Shown here: one piece after another, positions 1-7,742 of the stretch | How positions within the stretch are numbered: the stretch's first letter is position 1 | Layout of the letters: each line of letters begins with the position of its first letter | Source of the DNA: Phenylobacterium haematophilum | GTDB lineage: Bacteria; Pseudomonadota; Alphaproteobacteria; Caulobacterales; Caulobacteraceae | Direction: 5' to 3' | Assembly (NCBI RefSeq): GCF_014196295.1 | Contig: NZ_JACIDK010000001.1 | Location: 290,785-354,784, forward strand | Length of the DNA: 64,000 bases | Made by a program: the position numbers and the translations under genes | The notes under the pieces: model-generated | What the model saw: only the letters and a program-made list of their open reading frames with translations | Told to the model about the DNA's origin: nothing | The model's database searches: none

Positions 1-656
1 GTTTCCATCCCGCCCTTGGTGACCAGGCGATCCACGACAACGTCGATGTCGTGCTTGAACTTCTTGTCGAGCGCCGGGGCGTCCTCGATCGGATAGAACT
101 CGCCGTCGATCTTCAGCCGCTGGAACCCGGCCTTCTGCCATTCAGCGATTTCCTTACGGTACTCGCCCTTGCGGCCGCGCACGACGGGGGCCAGCAGGTA
201 GATGCGCTCGCCGTCGGGCAGCGCGGTCAGCTTGTCGACCATCTGGCTGACGGTCTGGCTCTCGATCGGCAGGCCGGTCGCCGGGGAATAGGGAACGCCC
301 ACTCGCGCCCACAGCAGGCGCATGTAGTCGTGGATCTCGGTCACCGTGCCGACGGTGGAGCGCGGATTGCGGCTGGTGGTCTTCTGCTCGATCGAGATGG
401 CTGGCGACAGGCCCTCGATCAGATCCACGTCCGGCTTGCTCATCAGCTCGAGGAACTGGCGCGCATAGGCCGAGAGGCTCTCGACATAACGGCGCTGGCC
501 CTCGGCGTAGATCGTATCGAACGCCAGCGAGCTCTTGCCCGAGCCGGAAAGTCCGGTCAGCACGACGAGTTCTCCGCGCGGAATGTCCACGCTGACGTCT
601 TTCAGATTGTGCTCGCGGGCGCCGCGGACACGGATGAAATTGAGCTGTTCGGCCAT
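1..656 (-). CDS. uvrA: Excinuclease ABC subunit A (N-terminal part, runs off the window)
   Basis: Damage-recognition ATPase of nucleotide excision repair, cytoplasmic. Translation of the complement from the ATG at 654-656 begins [20 protein letters not shown] and continues into a Walker A motif GLSGSGKS (residues 35-42), then the typical UvrA blocks [13 protein letters not shown] and [12 protein letters not shown]. About 218 residues are inside the window; the family is about 950, so the C-terminal three quarters lie beyond base 1. The start is set by conservation of the N-terminus; no strong ribosome binding site is visible. A LexA-type direct repeat lies about 85 bp upstream, fitting SOS induction. 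The identification is secure. Confidence 0.97.
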   Translation of the reverse strand, partial: MAEQLNFIRVRGAREHNLKDVSVDIPRGELVVLTGLSGSGKSSLAFDTIYAEGQRRYVESLSAYARQFLELMSKPDVDLIEGLSPAISIEQKTTSRNPRSTVGTVTEIHDYMRLLWARVGVPYSPATGLPIESQTVSQMVDKLTALPDGERIYLLAPVVRGRKGEYRKEIAEWQKAGFQRLKIDGEFYPIEDAPALDKKFKHDIDVVVDRLVTKGGME

Positions 657-738
657 ATTTTTCCGGAAAACGCTTGCAGCCGCCGATGCCCTCAGCGGCT
701 CTCGTCCAATGTAGTTCCGAGACTCACCGATAACACGG

Positions 739-753
739 GAACATTCAGAGAAC
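739..753 (-). promoter_or_regulatory. LexA (SOS) box of alphaproteobacterial type upstream of uvrA
   Basis: The sequence is an exact GAAC-N7-GAAC direct repeat (GTTC-N7-GTTC read on the uvrA strand). This is the known alphaproteobacterial LexA target, unlike the palindromic E. coli box. It lies 83 bp upstream of the uvrA start codon and no other gene on this strand intervenes. Regulation of uvrA by LexA is inferred from motif and position. Confidence 0.8.
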
Positions 754-899
754 AAACCCGCTGCGGCGATATCACCGGCAGGTTCTAGCGCCGCCCTTGC
801 ACAAACCTGTCAGCAATGTTGTCAGCAGGGCGGCGATTTCCCCTGGACTTACGCGGCGGAGGGGCAAGCAGCGTTTCGTCCATAAGACGGAGGAAGCCC

Positions 900-1106
900 A
901 TGGACCTGACCCCACAGCGGCGCTTCGTGACCCCGCTGGCGGGCGAGCGCGTCGAGGATCTGGCCGCCCGCGCGCTGCCGGACGAACCGCTCGACAGCGC
1001 CGTCGACAAGATCCGCAGCTGGAACCTGCACATCTTCGCCATGCGCAAGCCGGCCGGCCTGATCCTCGGCAGCGACGTGGTGTTCGTGGAGCCGCCGCGG
1101 CGATGA
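900..1106 (+). CDS. Small conserved-looking protein, possibly LysM-like (68 aa)
   Basis: A 68-residue cytoplasmic-looking protein starting at an ATG preceded by a good GGAGG site (about 887-891). It opens with MDLTPQRRFVTPLAGERVED and ends in VVFVEPPRR. The pattern of a short helix (EDLAARALP) and a later SWNLHIF..RKP segment recalls a LysM or tail-protein-X fold, but the similarity is only by eye. Its stop overlaps the start of the next small gene (ATGA at 1103-1106), and that gene overlaps the amidohydrolase, so the three are probably co-translated. Function unknown. Confidence 0.6.
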   Translation: MDLTPQRRFVTPLAGERVEDLAARALPDEPLDSAVDKIRSWNLHIFAMRKPAGLILGSDVVFVEPPRR

Positions 1107-1324
1107 ACGCCGAGGCCGTGATCGCCGGGGCGGAGATCGCCGCCGGCCATGACGGCTCGGCCGAACTGGTGCTGCGCTTGCGCTACCCAAACGGCGGGCA
1201 GGGCGTGGTGGTGCTGGAGGCCGACAAGGGCCTCGAACTCATGGCCGCCTGCGGGGCGGCGCACCTGGACGAGCTGGCCGGGCATTCCTGGCGCAAGCTG
1301 CTGGAGGGAACATGTTCGACGTGA
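1103..1324 (+). CDS. Small hypothetical protein (73 aa) coupled to the amidohydrolase
   Basis: This 73-residue frame starts at an ATG embedded in the stop of the previous small gene (ATGA) and ends 13 bases inside the amidohydrolase gene. The product (MNAEAVIAGAEIAAGHDGSA...) looks like a compact alpha/beta domain with no signal peptide, membrane helix or recognised motif. The tight overlaps on both sides indicate translational coupling, which is the best evidence that it is real. I do not recognise the family. Confidence 0.55.
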   Translation: MNAEAVIAGAEIAAGHDGSAELVLRLRYPNGGQGVVVLEADKGLELMAACGAAHLDELAGHSWRKLLEGTCST

Positions 1325-2967
1325 TCGTGCGTAACGGGCTGGTGGTCGACGGCTCCGGTGAGAAGGCCTTCAAGGGCGATGTGGCGGTGAAGGACGGCCT
1401 GATCGTCGCGGTCGGCGACGTCTCGGGACCCGCGCGGCGCGAGATCGACGCCGGCGGGCGGGTCATCGCGCCAGGCTTCATCGATCCGCACACGCACTTC
1501 GACGTCCAACTGCTGTGGGACGGCGCGGCGCGCCCGGCGCTGGAGCATGGCGTCACCTGCATTGTCCCCGGCAACTGTTCGCTGTCGCTGGCGCCGCTGA
1601 AGGCCGCGGACCGGCCCAAGGTCGTCGGCATGTTCCAACAGATCGAGGAAATGCCGCCCGAAGCCTTCACCCAGGCGTTCGACTGGAGTTGGGAGGACTT
1701 CGCCGGCTATCGCGACGCCATCGCCCGCAACCTCTCGATCAATGTCGCGCCGCTGGTCGGCCACAGCGTCATCCGCCTCTGGGTGATGGGCGAGGCGGCC
1801 CAGCAACGCACGGCGACCGCCGACGAGATCGCCGCCATGCAGGAGCTGCTGCGCGAGTGCCTGGCCGCTGGCGCGGTCGGCCTGTCCACCAGTTTTGTCG
1901 ATCTCGATGAGCACGGTCGCCCGGTGCCGAGCCGCTTCGCCGACTTTGCAGAACTGGACGCGCTGTCGGCGGTGCTGGGCGAGTTCGGCCGCATGCTCCA
2001 GTGCGTGCCGGAGTTCTACGATGTCGACATCACCATCGCCCGCATCGACCAGCTCTCGGAGCTGTCGCTGAAGCACGCCATTCCGACCACCTTCTCTCCG
2101 GTGTTCGACAACACCTCGACGCCCGACAACGCTCCGCGGATCCTCGCCCGGGTCGAGGAGCAGTTCGCGCGCGGCGCGCGGGTCTGGCCTCAGATGCAGA
2201 CGCGGCCGATCGACATCAGCTTCTCGCTGCTGCGACCCAGCCTGTTCTTTGCGCGGCTGCCGCGCTGGGTGCGGGTGCTGCGCCAGCCGCTGGAGGCGCG
2301 GCTGCATTCGCTCAACGACCCCGAGACCGTCGCCAAGATGGTCGAGGACCTCGGCCCCGACGGCGGCCGCAAGATGATGGGCAGGCTGATCGTGCGCGGC
2401 GGCGACGCTGCGCCAGCCGAGATGGTCGGTCGCACGCTCGGCGAGATCGCCGCCGAGCGCGGCCAGGTTCCGGCCCAGGCGCTGATCGACATCTCGCTGG
2501 CTCACGGCCTGGACGTCGCCTTCCTGGCCGCCGACATGGGCCACGAGGACACCGACCGCATAGGCCCGATGCTCGCCCATCCGCTGGTTCACATCGGGGC
2601 CAGCGACGGCGGCGCTCACATCGCCTCGTTCTCGACCTACGGCGACACCGGCTATCTGTTCAGCGAGTTCGTCCGCAAGGGGCTGATGAGTCTGGAGCAT
2701 GCGGTCCGCAAGATCACCGCCGAGACCGCCGACATCTGGGGCCTGAAGGGCCGCGGCCGGCTGACGCCCGGCCACGCCGCCGACATCGTGGTCTTCGATC
2801 CGGCGACCATCGACCGGGCCGAGGAACGGCCGGTGTTCGACATGCCAGGCGAGGGGATGCGCTACGTCCGCGACGCCCGCGGCGTCGACGCGGTGCTGGT
2901 CAACGGCGAGGTGGCGTACCTGGGCGGGGCCTATACCGAGGCGCGGTCTGGGGTGGTCTGCGTCTAG
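1312..2967 (+). CDS. Amidohydrolase, N-acyl-D-amino-acid deacylase family (551 aa)
   Basis: Metal-dependent hydrolase of the D-aminoacylase branch of the amidohydrolase superfamily, predicted to deacylate N-acyl-D-amino acids or related amides in the cytoplasm. The N-terminal beta-sandwich (FDVIVRNGLVVDGSG) runs into the metal motif GFIDPHTHFD near residue 60. The C-terminal block has SDGGAHIASFSTYGDTGYLF, a late conserved Asp/His segment, and the composite-domain ending GRLTPGHAADIVVFDP. Length 551 fits the family. GGAGGG precedes the ATG. It overlaps the 73-aa gene by 13 bases, so it closes a three-gene operon. The exact substrate cannot be read from sequence. Confidence 0.9.
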   Translation: MFDVIVRNGLVVDGSGEKAFKGDVAVKDGLIVAVGDVSGPARREIDAGGRVIAPGFIDPHTHFDVQLLWDGAARPALEHGVTCIVPGNCSLSLAPLKAADRPKVVGMFQQIEEMPPEAFTQAFDWSWEDFAGYRDAIARNLSINVAPLVGHSVIRLWVMGEAAQQRTATADEIAAMQELLRECLAAGAVGLSTSFVDLDEHGRPVPSRFADFAELDALSAVLGEFGRMLQCVPEFYDVDITIARIDQLSELSLKHAIPTTFSPVFDNTSTPDNAPRILARVEEQFARGARVWPQMQTRPIDISFSLLRPSLFFARLPRWVRVLRQPLEARLHSLNDPETVAKMVEDLGPDGGRKMMGRLIVRGGDAAPAEMVGRTLGEIAAERGQVPAQALIDISLAHGLDVAFLAADMGHEDTDRIGPMLAHPLVHIGASDGGAHIASFSTYGDTGYLFSEFVRKGLMSLEHAVRKITAETADIWGLKGRGRLTPGHAADIVVFDPATIDRAEERPVFDMPGEGMRYVRDARGVDAVLVNGEVAYLGGAYTEARSGVVCV

Positions 2968-3106
2968 GCGCCTTTCGGTTTTATCCCAGTGTGCGAAGCA
3001 AGACCGGGATCCATGGCCGCTGCGCTTCGCCCGTCGCCAGGTGCTGCCGGGCGAGGAAAAGCAGCGCCTGCGCCGGCTGCTCGACGAACGGGACCGCGAG
3101 TAGGCT

Positions 3107-3910
3107 TTAGCCTTCCCGCCGCTCGTAGCGGGGCGGGCGCTTCTCCAGGAAGGCCGCGACGCCCTCGCCGAAGTCGCCGTCCAGGCTGGCGAGGATCTGG
3201 TTGCGGTCCTCCATGGCGATGGTCGCCTCCAGGCCCTGGGCGTCGATCGCGTGGTTCAGCGCCTCCTTGGTCAGGCGCAGGCCCAGCGGCGTGGCGTGCA
3301 GCATGTCGGCGGCGAAGCTCTGCGCCTCGGCCTGCATCGCCTCAGGCGCGACGACCCGGCTGACCAGGCCCAGTTGATAGGCGCGCTCGGCGTCGATGAA
3401 GCGGCCGGTCAGCATGTACTCCGCAGCCACCGAAGAGCCGACCATCCGCGGCAGGAAGTAGCTGACCCCGATGTCGCAGGCCGACAGCCCGATGCGGATG
3501 AAGGCGGCGTTCATGCGGGTCTTCGGCGTGGCGATCCGCACGTCCGAGGCCAGCGCCAGGGCGAAGCCGCCGCCGCTCGCCGCCCCGTCGACACAGGCGA
3601 TGATCGGCTGCGGGCAACGGCGCATGGCGATGACGATCTCGCTGATCTGCCGCTGGCCGGTCAGGCTGGCGCCGACCGAGCGGCCGCCCGGCGCGGCGGT
3701 GTTGCGCTCCTTGAGGTCCAGCCCGGCGCAAAACGCCCCGCCGGCGCCGCACAGCATCACCACCCGCACGTCGCGCCGCCAGTAGAGCCCGACGAAGAAG
3801 TCGCGCAGCTCCTCGACCAGCTTGCGGTTCAGAGCGTTCAGCCGCTCGGGCCGGTTCATGGTCGCCCAGACGACGTCGCCGTCCTGGCGCAGGTCGAGGT
3901 GTTCGTACAT
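3107..3910 (-). CDS. Enoyl-CoA hydratase/isomerase (crotonase) family protein (267 aa)
   Basis: Crotonase-fold enzyme acting on acyl-CoA thioesters in the cytoplasm. The oxyanion-hole segment AGGAFCAGLDLKE (about residues 55-67) and the second one, GAASGGGFALALASD, are typical, as is the late FLEKRPPRY ending. The residue that is Glu in classical hydratases (GGG-x-E-L-A) is Ala here, and the second Glu region reads AFIRIGLSACDIG, so the reaction may be an isomerisation or another crotonase chemistry rather than hydration. The ATG at 3908-3910 has GGAGGG upstream. It stands alone, facing the amidohydrolase operon tail to tail. Confidence 0.9.
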   Translation of the reverse strand: MYEHLDLRQDGDVVWATMNRPERLNALNRKLVEELRDFFVGLYWRRDVRVVMLCGAGGAFCAGLDLKERNTAAPGGRSVGASLTGQRQISEIVIAMRRCPQPIIACVDGAASGGGFALALASDVRIATPKTRMNAAFIRIGLSACDIGVSYFLPRMVGSSVAAEYMLTGRFIDAERAYQLGLVSRVVAPEAMQAEAQSFAADMLHATPLGLRLTKEALNHAIDAQGLEATIAMEDRNQILASLDGDFGEGVAAFLEKRPPRYERREG

Positions 3911-3975
3911 CGCAGGCCCTCCGAGGTTTCGAAGGAGTCTGCGCCCGCCGCCGCCGCGTCAGGCAAGCGATGGGA

Positions 3976-4308
3976 TCAGTCGGAGAGGTCCTTGGGGCTG
4001 CGAAGTCTGCCGACCAGATCGCGGCGCTTGGCCGTGTCGTAGAGCGCGGCTCCCATCATCGCCCCTCGAGCCCAGACCATGAGATGATAGCCGGCTGTGA
4101 TCGCCGTCGCGAGAACTACGCCGCGGACGGCGCCCTCCAGCGACAAGCCCTCGGTGCGCGCAGTCAAGGTAAGCAGCGCTGCGGAGCCGATCGCGGAGTA
4201 CGTGAAAAGACTCGTCAGGCGCTTGGGGCGCGCCACGGCGTCCCAAGCGATCGCCGCGACGTAGAGCAACAGGAACAGCGCAATCAGAAGGCCATCAACC
4301 AGTGACAA
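3976..4308 (-). CDS. Small integral membrane protein, unknown function (110 aa)
   Basis: A 110-residue protein with three hydrophobic segments: residues 5-22 (LIALFLLLYVAAIAW), about 38-50 and about 62-80. It ends in a charged tail (AKRRDLVGRLRSPKDLSD). The likely start is TTG at 4306-4308, with GGGAG about 8 bases upstream and no ATG or GTG before it. It lies 24 bp downstream of the M19 dipeptidase gene on the same strand and may be its operon partner. I do not recognise the family. Confidence 0.7.
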   Translation of the reverse strand: MSLVDGLLIALFLLLYVAAIAWDAVARPKRLTSLFTYSAIGSAALLTLTARTEGLSLEGAVRGVVLATAITAGYHLMVWARGAMMGAALYDTAKRRDLVGRLRSPKDLSD

Positions 4309-4332
4309 CGTGGTTGCTCCCGGGATGCGCGG

Positions 4333-5550
4333 CTACTTCGCCTTCAGCTCGTCGGCCTGCTTCAGCACCCGCAGGGCGTTGCCGCCCCAGAACTTCGCCA
4401 GATCGTCCTTGGTCCACCCGGCCGCGACCAGCCGCTCGGTCAGGGCCGGGAAATAGGTGATGTCGTCGAAGCCCTCGATGCCGCCGCCGCCATCGAAGTC
4501 GCCGGAGACCCCGATGTGGTCCTTACCGGCGACCTGAGCCGCGTGTTGGATGTGCTTCATCAGGTCGTCCATGTTGGCGCGCGGCATCGGGTATTTGTCC
4601 TCGATGGCCTTGCGCGCGGCGCGGTAAGCCTCGCGCTTCTCGGCGGGCACGTCGCGCGGCGAGCCCCAGGTCTTGTTGAGTTCGGCCAGCGCCGCCCGGC
4701 GCTCCGGAATGTCCGGCATGTCCTTCATGTAGCCGGAGAAGGCGTTGATCTGGATGACGCCGCCCTTCGCCGCCAACTTGCGCAGCAGGTCGTCGGGGAC
4801 GTTACGCGGGTGGTTGTAGATCGCCTTGGCGCCAGAGTGCGACAGGATGATCGGCGCCTTGGACAGATCCAACATCTGGTCCAGCACCTGGTCCGAGGCG
4901 TGGCTGGCGTCGAGCAGAATCCCCAGCCGGTTGGCCTCGGCGACGAATTGCTTGCCCAGCGGCGAGAGGCCGCCGTGAATCGGGCCCTTCGGATCGGTGG
5001 CGCTGTCGGCCAAGTCGTTGTTGGCGAAGTGGACCGGCGACATCATCCGCACGCCCATGTCGTAGAAAGTCTTCATCAGCGTCAGGTCGCCGGCGACGGG
5101 CGAGCCGTTCTCCATGCTGATGTAGACGAAGCGCTTGCCGCTCTGGCTGATCGCGGCGGCCTCGTCGGCCTTGGTCGCCAGGGCGAAAATGTCGTCGTTC
5201 TTGGCGACCATCTCGTGGATGACCATGGTCCGCAGCAAGGCATGGTCGCGCGCGGCGATGTTGCCTTCCTTGGTGTTGGCGCCTTGCGGCGTGAAGACCA
5301 CGAAGAAGCCGCCGTCGACGCCGCCCTCGACCATCCGCGGATAATCGACCTGGCTGCCGTCCTCGACCCTGTTGCGGGCGCGGATGTCGAAGCTGGGGTT
5401 CGCCTCGTTCGCAGGGGTGTCGAAGTGGGTGTCCAGCACGATCAGGTTTTCGTGCAGGATCTTGGTCTCGGGCTTCACCTTGGGAGCCTGGGCCAGGACA
5501 GGCGAAGCGCTCGCCAACAGAACCGCGAGCGGAAGACCAAACTTGAACAC
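4333..5550 (-). CDS. Secreted dipeptidase, peptidase family M19 (405 aa)
   Basis: Zinc dipeptidase of the renal/membrane dipeptidase family, exported by a Sec signal peptide (FGLPLAVLLASASPVLAQA). The binuclear metal ligands are present: H42 and D44 in LDTHFDTP, E147 in SMENGS, H217 in DASHAS and H238 in LSHSG. It should cleave dipeptides, and in this family sometimes D-residue dipeptides or beta-lactams, in the periplasm. Three GTG codons can start the frame; the one at 5548-5550 is chosen because GGGGAG lies 8 bases upstream. A second M19 relative at 51.1 kb has lost several of these ligands. Confidence 0.93.
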   Translation of the reverse strand: MFKFGLPLAVLLASASPVLAQAPKVKPETKILHENLIVLDTHFDTPANEANPSFDIRARNRVEDGSQVDYPRMVEGGVDGGFFVVFTPQGANTKEGNIAARDHALLRTMVIHEMVAKNDDIFALATKADEAAAISQSGKRFVYISMENGSPVAGDLTLMKTFYDMGVRMMSPVHFANNDLADSATDPKGPIHGGLSPLGKQFVAEANRLGILLDASHASDQVLDQMLDLSKAPIILSHSGAKAIYNHPRNVPDDLLRKLAAKGGVIQINAFSGYMKDMPDIPERRAALAELNKTWGSPRDVPAEKREAYRAARKAIEDKYPMPRANMDDLMKHIQHAAQVAGKDHIGVSGDFDGGGGIEGFDDITYFPALTERLVAAGWTKDDLAKFWGGNALRVLKQADELKAK

Positions 5551-5636
5551 GAACACCACTCCCCGAAACCTGAATGGCGCGAACCTTCAGCATTCCGGAG
5601 AGTCTGCGCAAGCCTCAGTTGTCCCGCGTCGGCGCG

Positions 5637-5655
5637 GCGCCTGAATTTCAGGCGC
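5637..5655. repeat. Short perfect palindrome between the 2OG-oxygenase and dipeptidase genes
   Basis: Nine bases, GCGCCTGAA, are followed after one base by their exact inverse complement. It begins 7 bases beyond the stop codon of the oxygenase gene at 5662. On that strand it could form a hairpin at the end of the ada operon message, but there is no T-run, so a Rho-independent terminator is not proven. Confidence 0.4.
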
Positions 5656-5661
5656 TCGCGG

Positions 5662-6390
5662 TCATGACGCGTCGTGAAAGATGACGCCCAGGGTGTGGCG
5701 CTGGCCGCTGCGCAGCTGGCTGACACCGTGACGCATAACGACGCGATAGCTGCCGCGAGTACCGCGCACCGGCCGGTGGTGGACCGCGAAGATCAGTCCG
5801 TCGCCCTGGCGCAGCGGCGCGACCTCGGCCCGCGACTGCATCCGCGGCCGCTGCTCTGTCAGCACGAACTCGCCGCCGGTGAAGTCGCGCCCCGGCTCCG
5901 ACAGCAGGACCGCCAACTGCAGCGGGAAGACATGCTCGCCATAGAGGTCCTGATGCAGGCAGTTGTAGTCGCCGGGCCCGTACTCCAGCAGCAGCGGCGT
6001 GGGCCTCTGCTGGCCGGCGGCGTGGCAGCGCGCCAGGAAGGCGGCGTGGTCGTCGGGATAGCGCGCCGCGATCCCCATGGCCTCGTTCCAGCGGTTGGCG
6101 ATCGGAACCAGCCGCGGATAGAGCCGGGTCCGCAGCCCGCCGACCAGGGCGGGGAGGGGATAGGCGAAGTACCGATACTCCCCGCGCCCGAAGCCGTGGC
6201 GGCTCATCACCACTCGGCTGCGGAAGCCGTCCTCGCGGCCATAGAGGCCTGAGATCGCCGCGCACTCGTCCGGCGTCAGCAGGCCGGGCAGGAGAGCCGA
6301 GCCCTGGGCGTCGAGGTCGCGCTCGACCTGGGGCCAGTCGAAGGACGCCAGGCGCCCTTCACCGGTCGGAGGGGAGGCCAGGGCGCTCAT
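5662..6390 (-). CDS. 2-oxoglutarate/Fe(II)-dependent oxygenase paired with Ada (242 aa)
   Basis: Non-haem iron oxygenase of the prolyl-hydroxylase-like class. The iron motif H146-x-D148 is in NCLHQDLYGE; the distal His is probably H204 or H205 in FAVHHRPVRG, with Arg residues following for 2-oxoglutarate. TGGEFVLTEQ is a typical jelly-roll strand. The start ATG overlaps the ada stop codon (ATGA), so it is translated together with the alkylation-repair regulator. This supports a role in oxidative dealkylation or in handling an alkylated substrate, but it is not an AlkB sequence and the substrate is unknown. Confidence 0.88.
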   Translation of the reverse strand: MSALASPPTGEGRLASFDWPQVERDLDAQGSALLPGLLTPDECAAISGLYGREDGFRSRVVMSRHGFGRGEYRYFAYPLPALVGGLRTRLYPRLVPIANRWNEAMGIAARYPDDHAAFLARCHAAGQQRPTPLLLEYGPGDYNCLHQDLYGEHVFPLQLAVLLSEPGRDFTGGEFVLTEQRPRMQSRAEVAPLRQGDGLIFAVHHRPVRGTRGSYRVVMRHGVSQLRSGQRHTLGVIFHDAS

Positions 6391-7442
6391 GCCGCGGCCT
6401 CGCGGTCCAGCAGGGCGCGCTTGCGCTCAACGCCCCAGCGGTATCCCGACAAGGCGCCGTCGTTGCGCACCACCCGATGGCAGGGGATGGCGACGGCCAG
6501 GGCGTTGGCCGCGCAGGCCTGGGCCACGGCGCGGACCGCGGCCGGCTTGCCGATCTTGGCCGCGACGTCGGCGTAGCTGGCGGTCTGGCCGGCCGGGATC
6601 TCGGCCAGCGCCTGCCAGACCCGCTGCTGGAACGCCGTGCCGCGCACGTCGAGCGGCAGGTCGAGGCCCAGCCGCGGCTGTTCGACGAAGCCGACGACCG
6701 TGGCGACCAGCGCCTCGAAGTCCGCATCGCCGCCGATCAGCTCGGCCTTGTCGAACCGGTCCTGCAGGGCGCGCAGCAGGCTGTCCGGGTCGTCGCCGAA
6801 CAGGATCGCGCAGACGCCTTTGTCGGTGGCCGCGACCAGGATCGAGCCCAGCGAGCACTCGCCGACCGCAAAGCGGATCTGCGCGGCCTCACCGCCCGCC
6901 CTGAACCGGGTCGGGGTCATGCCCAGCACCTTGTCCGACTGCTCGTAGAAGCGGCCGCCGGAATTGAAGCCGGCGTCGTAGATCGCGTCGGTGATGGTGC
7001 CGGCCTCGCCCAGCGCCTGGCGGACCCGCTCGGCGCGCCGCGCGTCGGCATAGGCCTTGGGCGTCACGCCGGTCACCGACTTGAACACCCGGTGGAAGTG
7101 GAACGGGCTCATCCCCGCTTCCGCCGCCAGCGCCTCCAGGCCCGGGGCCTCCTCGGCGCTCTCGATCAGCTGGCAGGCTGCGGCGACGGCTGCGGCGTTG
7201 CGCTGGGCGAGCGGCGCCTGGTCGGGCTTGCATCGCTTGCAGGGTCGAAAACCGGCGGCCTCGGCGTCTGCGGTCGTCGCGTGGAAGGCGACGTTCTCGG
7301 GGCGCGCCGGCCGCGCGGCGCAAGAGGGGCGGCAGTACACGCCGGTGGTGCGAACCGAATAGAAAAACGCGCCGTCGGCGGCGGCGTCGCGGGCGGCCAG
7401 CGCGGCCCAGCGGGCGCTCTCGGTGTCGAATGCGATCTGCAT
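6387..7442 (-). CDS. ada: Bifunctional methylated-DNA methyltransferase / transcription activator Ada (351 aa)
   Basis: Repairs methyl phosphotriesters and O6-methylguanine by self-methylation and activates the adaptive response. The N-terminal zinc domain carries C37 and C41 (TGVYCRPSC) and the CKRC pair; a middle AraC-type helix-turn-helix follows (MSPFHFHRVFKSVTGVTPK); the C-terminal methyltransferase has the active Cys321 in PCHRV. Full length for the family. It is first in a two-gene operon with the 2OG oxygenase. A sequence resembling the E. coli Ada box (AAAGCAAG on this strand, about 7520) lies upstream, but only weakly. Confidence 0.95.
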   Translation of the reverse strand: MQIAFDTESARWAALAARDAAADGAFFYSVRTTGVYCRPSCAARPARPENVAFHATTADAEAAGFRPCKRCKPDQAPLAQRNAAAVAAACQLIESAEEAPGLEALAAEAGMSPFHFHRVFKSVTGVTPKAYADARRAERVRQALGEAGTITDAIYDAGFNSGGRFYEQSDKVLGMTPTRFRAGGEAAQIRFAVGECSLGSILVAATDKGVCAILFGDDPDSLLRALQDRFDKAELIGGDADFEALVATVVGFVEQPRLGLDLPLDVRGTAFQQRVWQALAEIPAGQTASYADVAAKIGKPAAVRAVAQACAANALAVAIPCHRVVRNDGALSGYRWGVERKRALLDREAAA

Positions 7443-7637
7443 CTCAAATGCTCCATCGATCTGGTGAGCGATGGGATAGGCCCGCGGGCGGGGGCTGAAA
7501 CTCCGGCTCTTGCTTTCAAATCCGCATCCCGGGGCCCGCCTGCAAGCGCGGCCGCAGCGACAGGTCCGGAAACCGCGATTTGCGAAGCTGCGCGCCGGCC
7601 CCTATATCGGACGCTCACCGCAAGGAGACGGCCCACC

Positions 7638-7742
7638 ATGGACATCGCGACGGACACCCACCTCGTCCTGAACGCCAATCTGTCCACGGTTTCCCATGTC
7701 CGCCTTCCTCACGCTCGACGGCCTTTCGTACAAAACGCCTGA
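7638..7742 (+). CDS. Possible leader peptide overlapping the ABC-F start (34 aa)
   Basis: A 34-codon frame starting MDIATDTHLVLNANLSTVSH and ending at the TGA at 7740-7742, 47 bases inside the ABC-F gene in another frame. It has the best ribosome binding site of the locus (AAGGAGA, about 9 bases before its ATG), while the ABC-F start at 7696 has none. Translation of the ABC-F gene may therefore depend on ribosomes arriving through this short frame. Antibiotic-resistance ABC-F genes are known to use upstream peptides for attenuation; whether this one does is inference. Confidence 0.45.
   Translation: MDIATDTHLVLNANLSTVSHVRLPHARRPFVQNA

Noticed and set aside
1183-2775. A very long open frame opposite the amidohydrolase, and similar long antisense frames opposite nadE, the RND pump, the FAD oxidoreductase and the TonB receptor.
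   Set aside because: These arise because high-GC genes have few stop codons on the other strand. Their products are rich in His, Arg, Gly and Asp repeats and match no family, whereas the opposite strand encodes clear proteins.
3014-3103. An open frame reading WPLRFARRQVLPGEEKQ... to a TAG, looking like the end of a gene.
   Set aside because: It has no start codon, lies between two convergent genes and runs open into the amidohydrolase in another frame. It may be a small remnant but cannot be supported as a gene.
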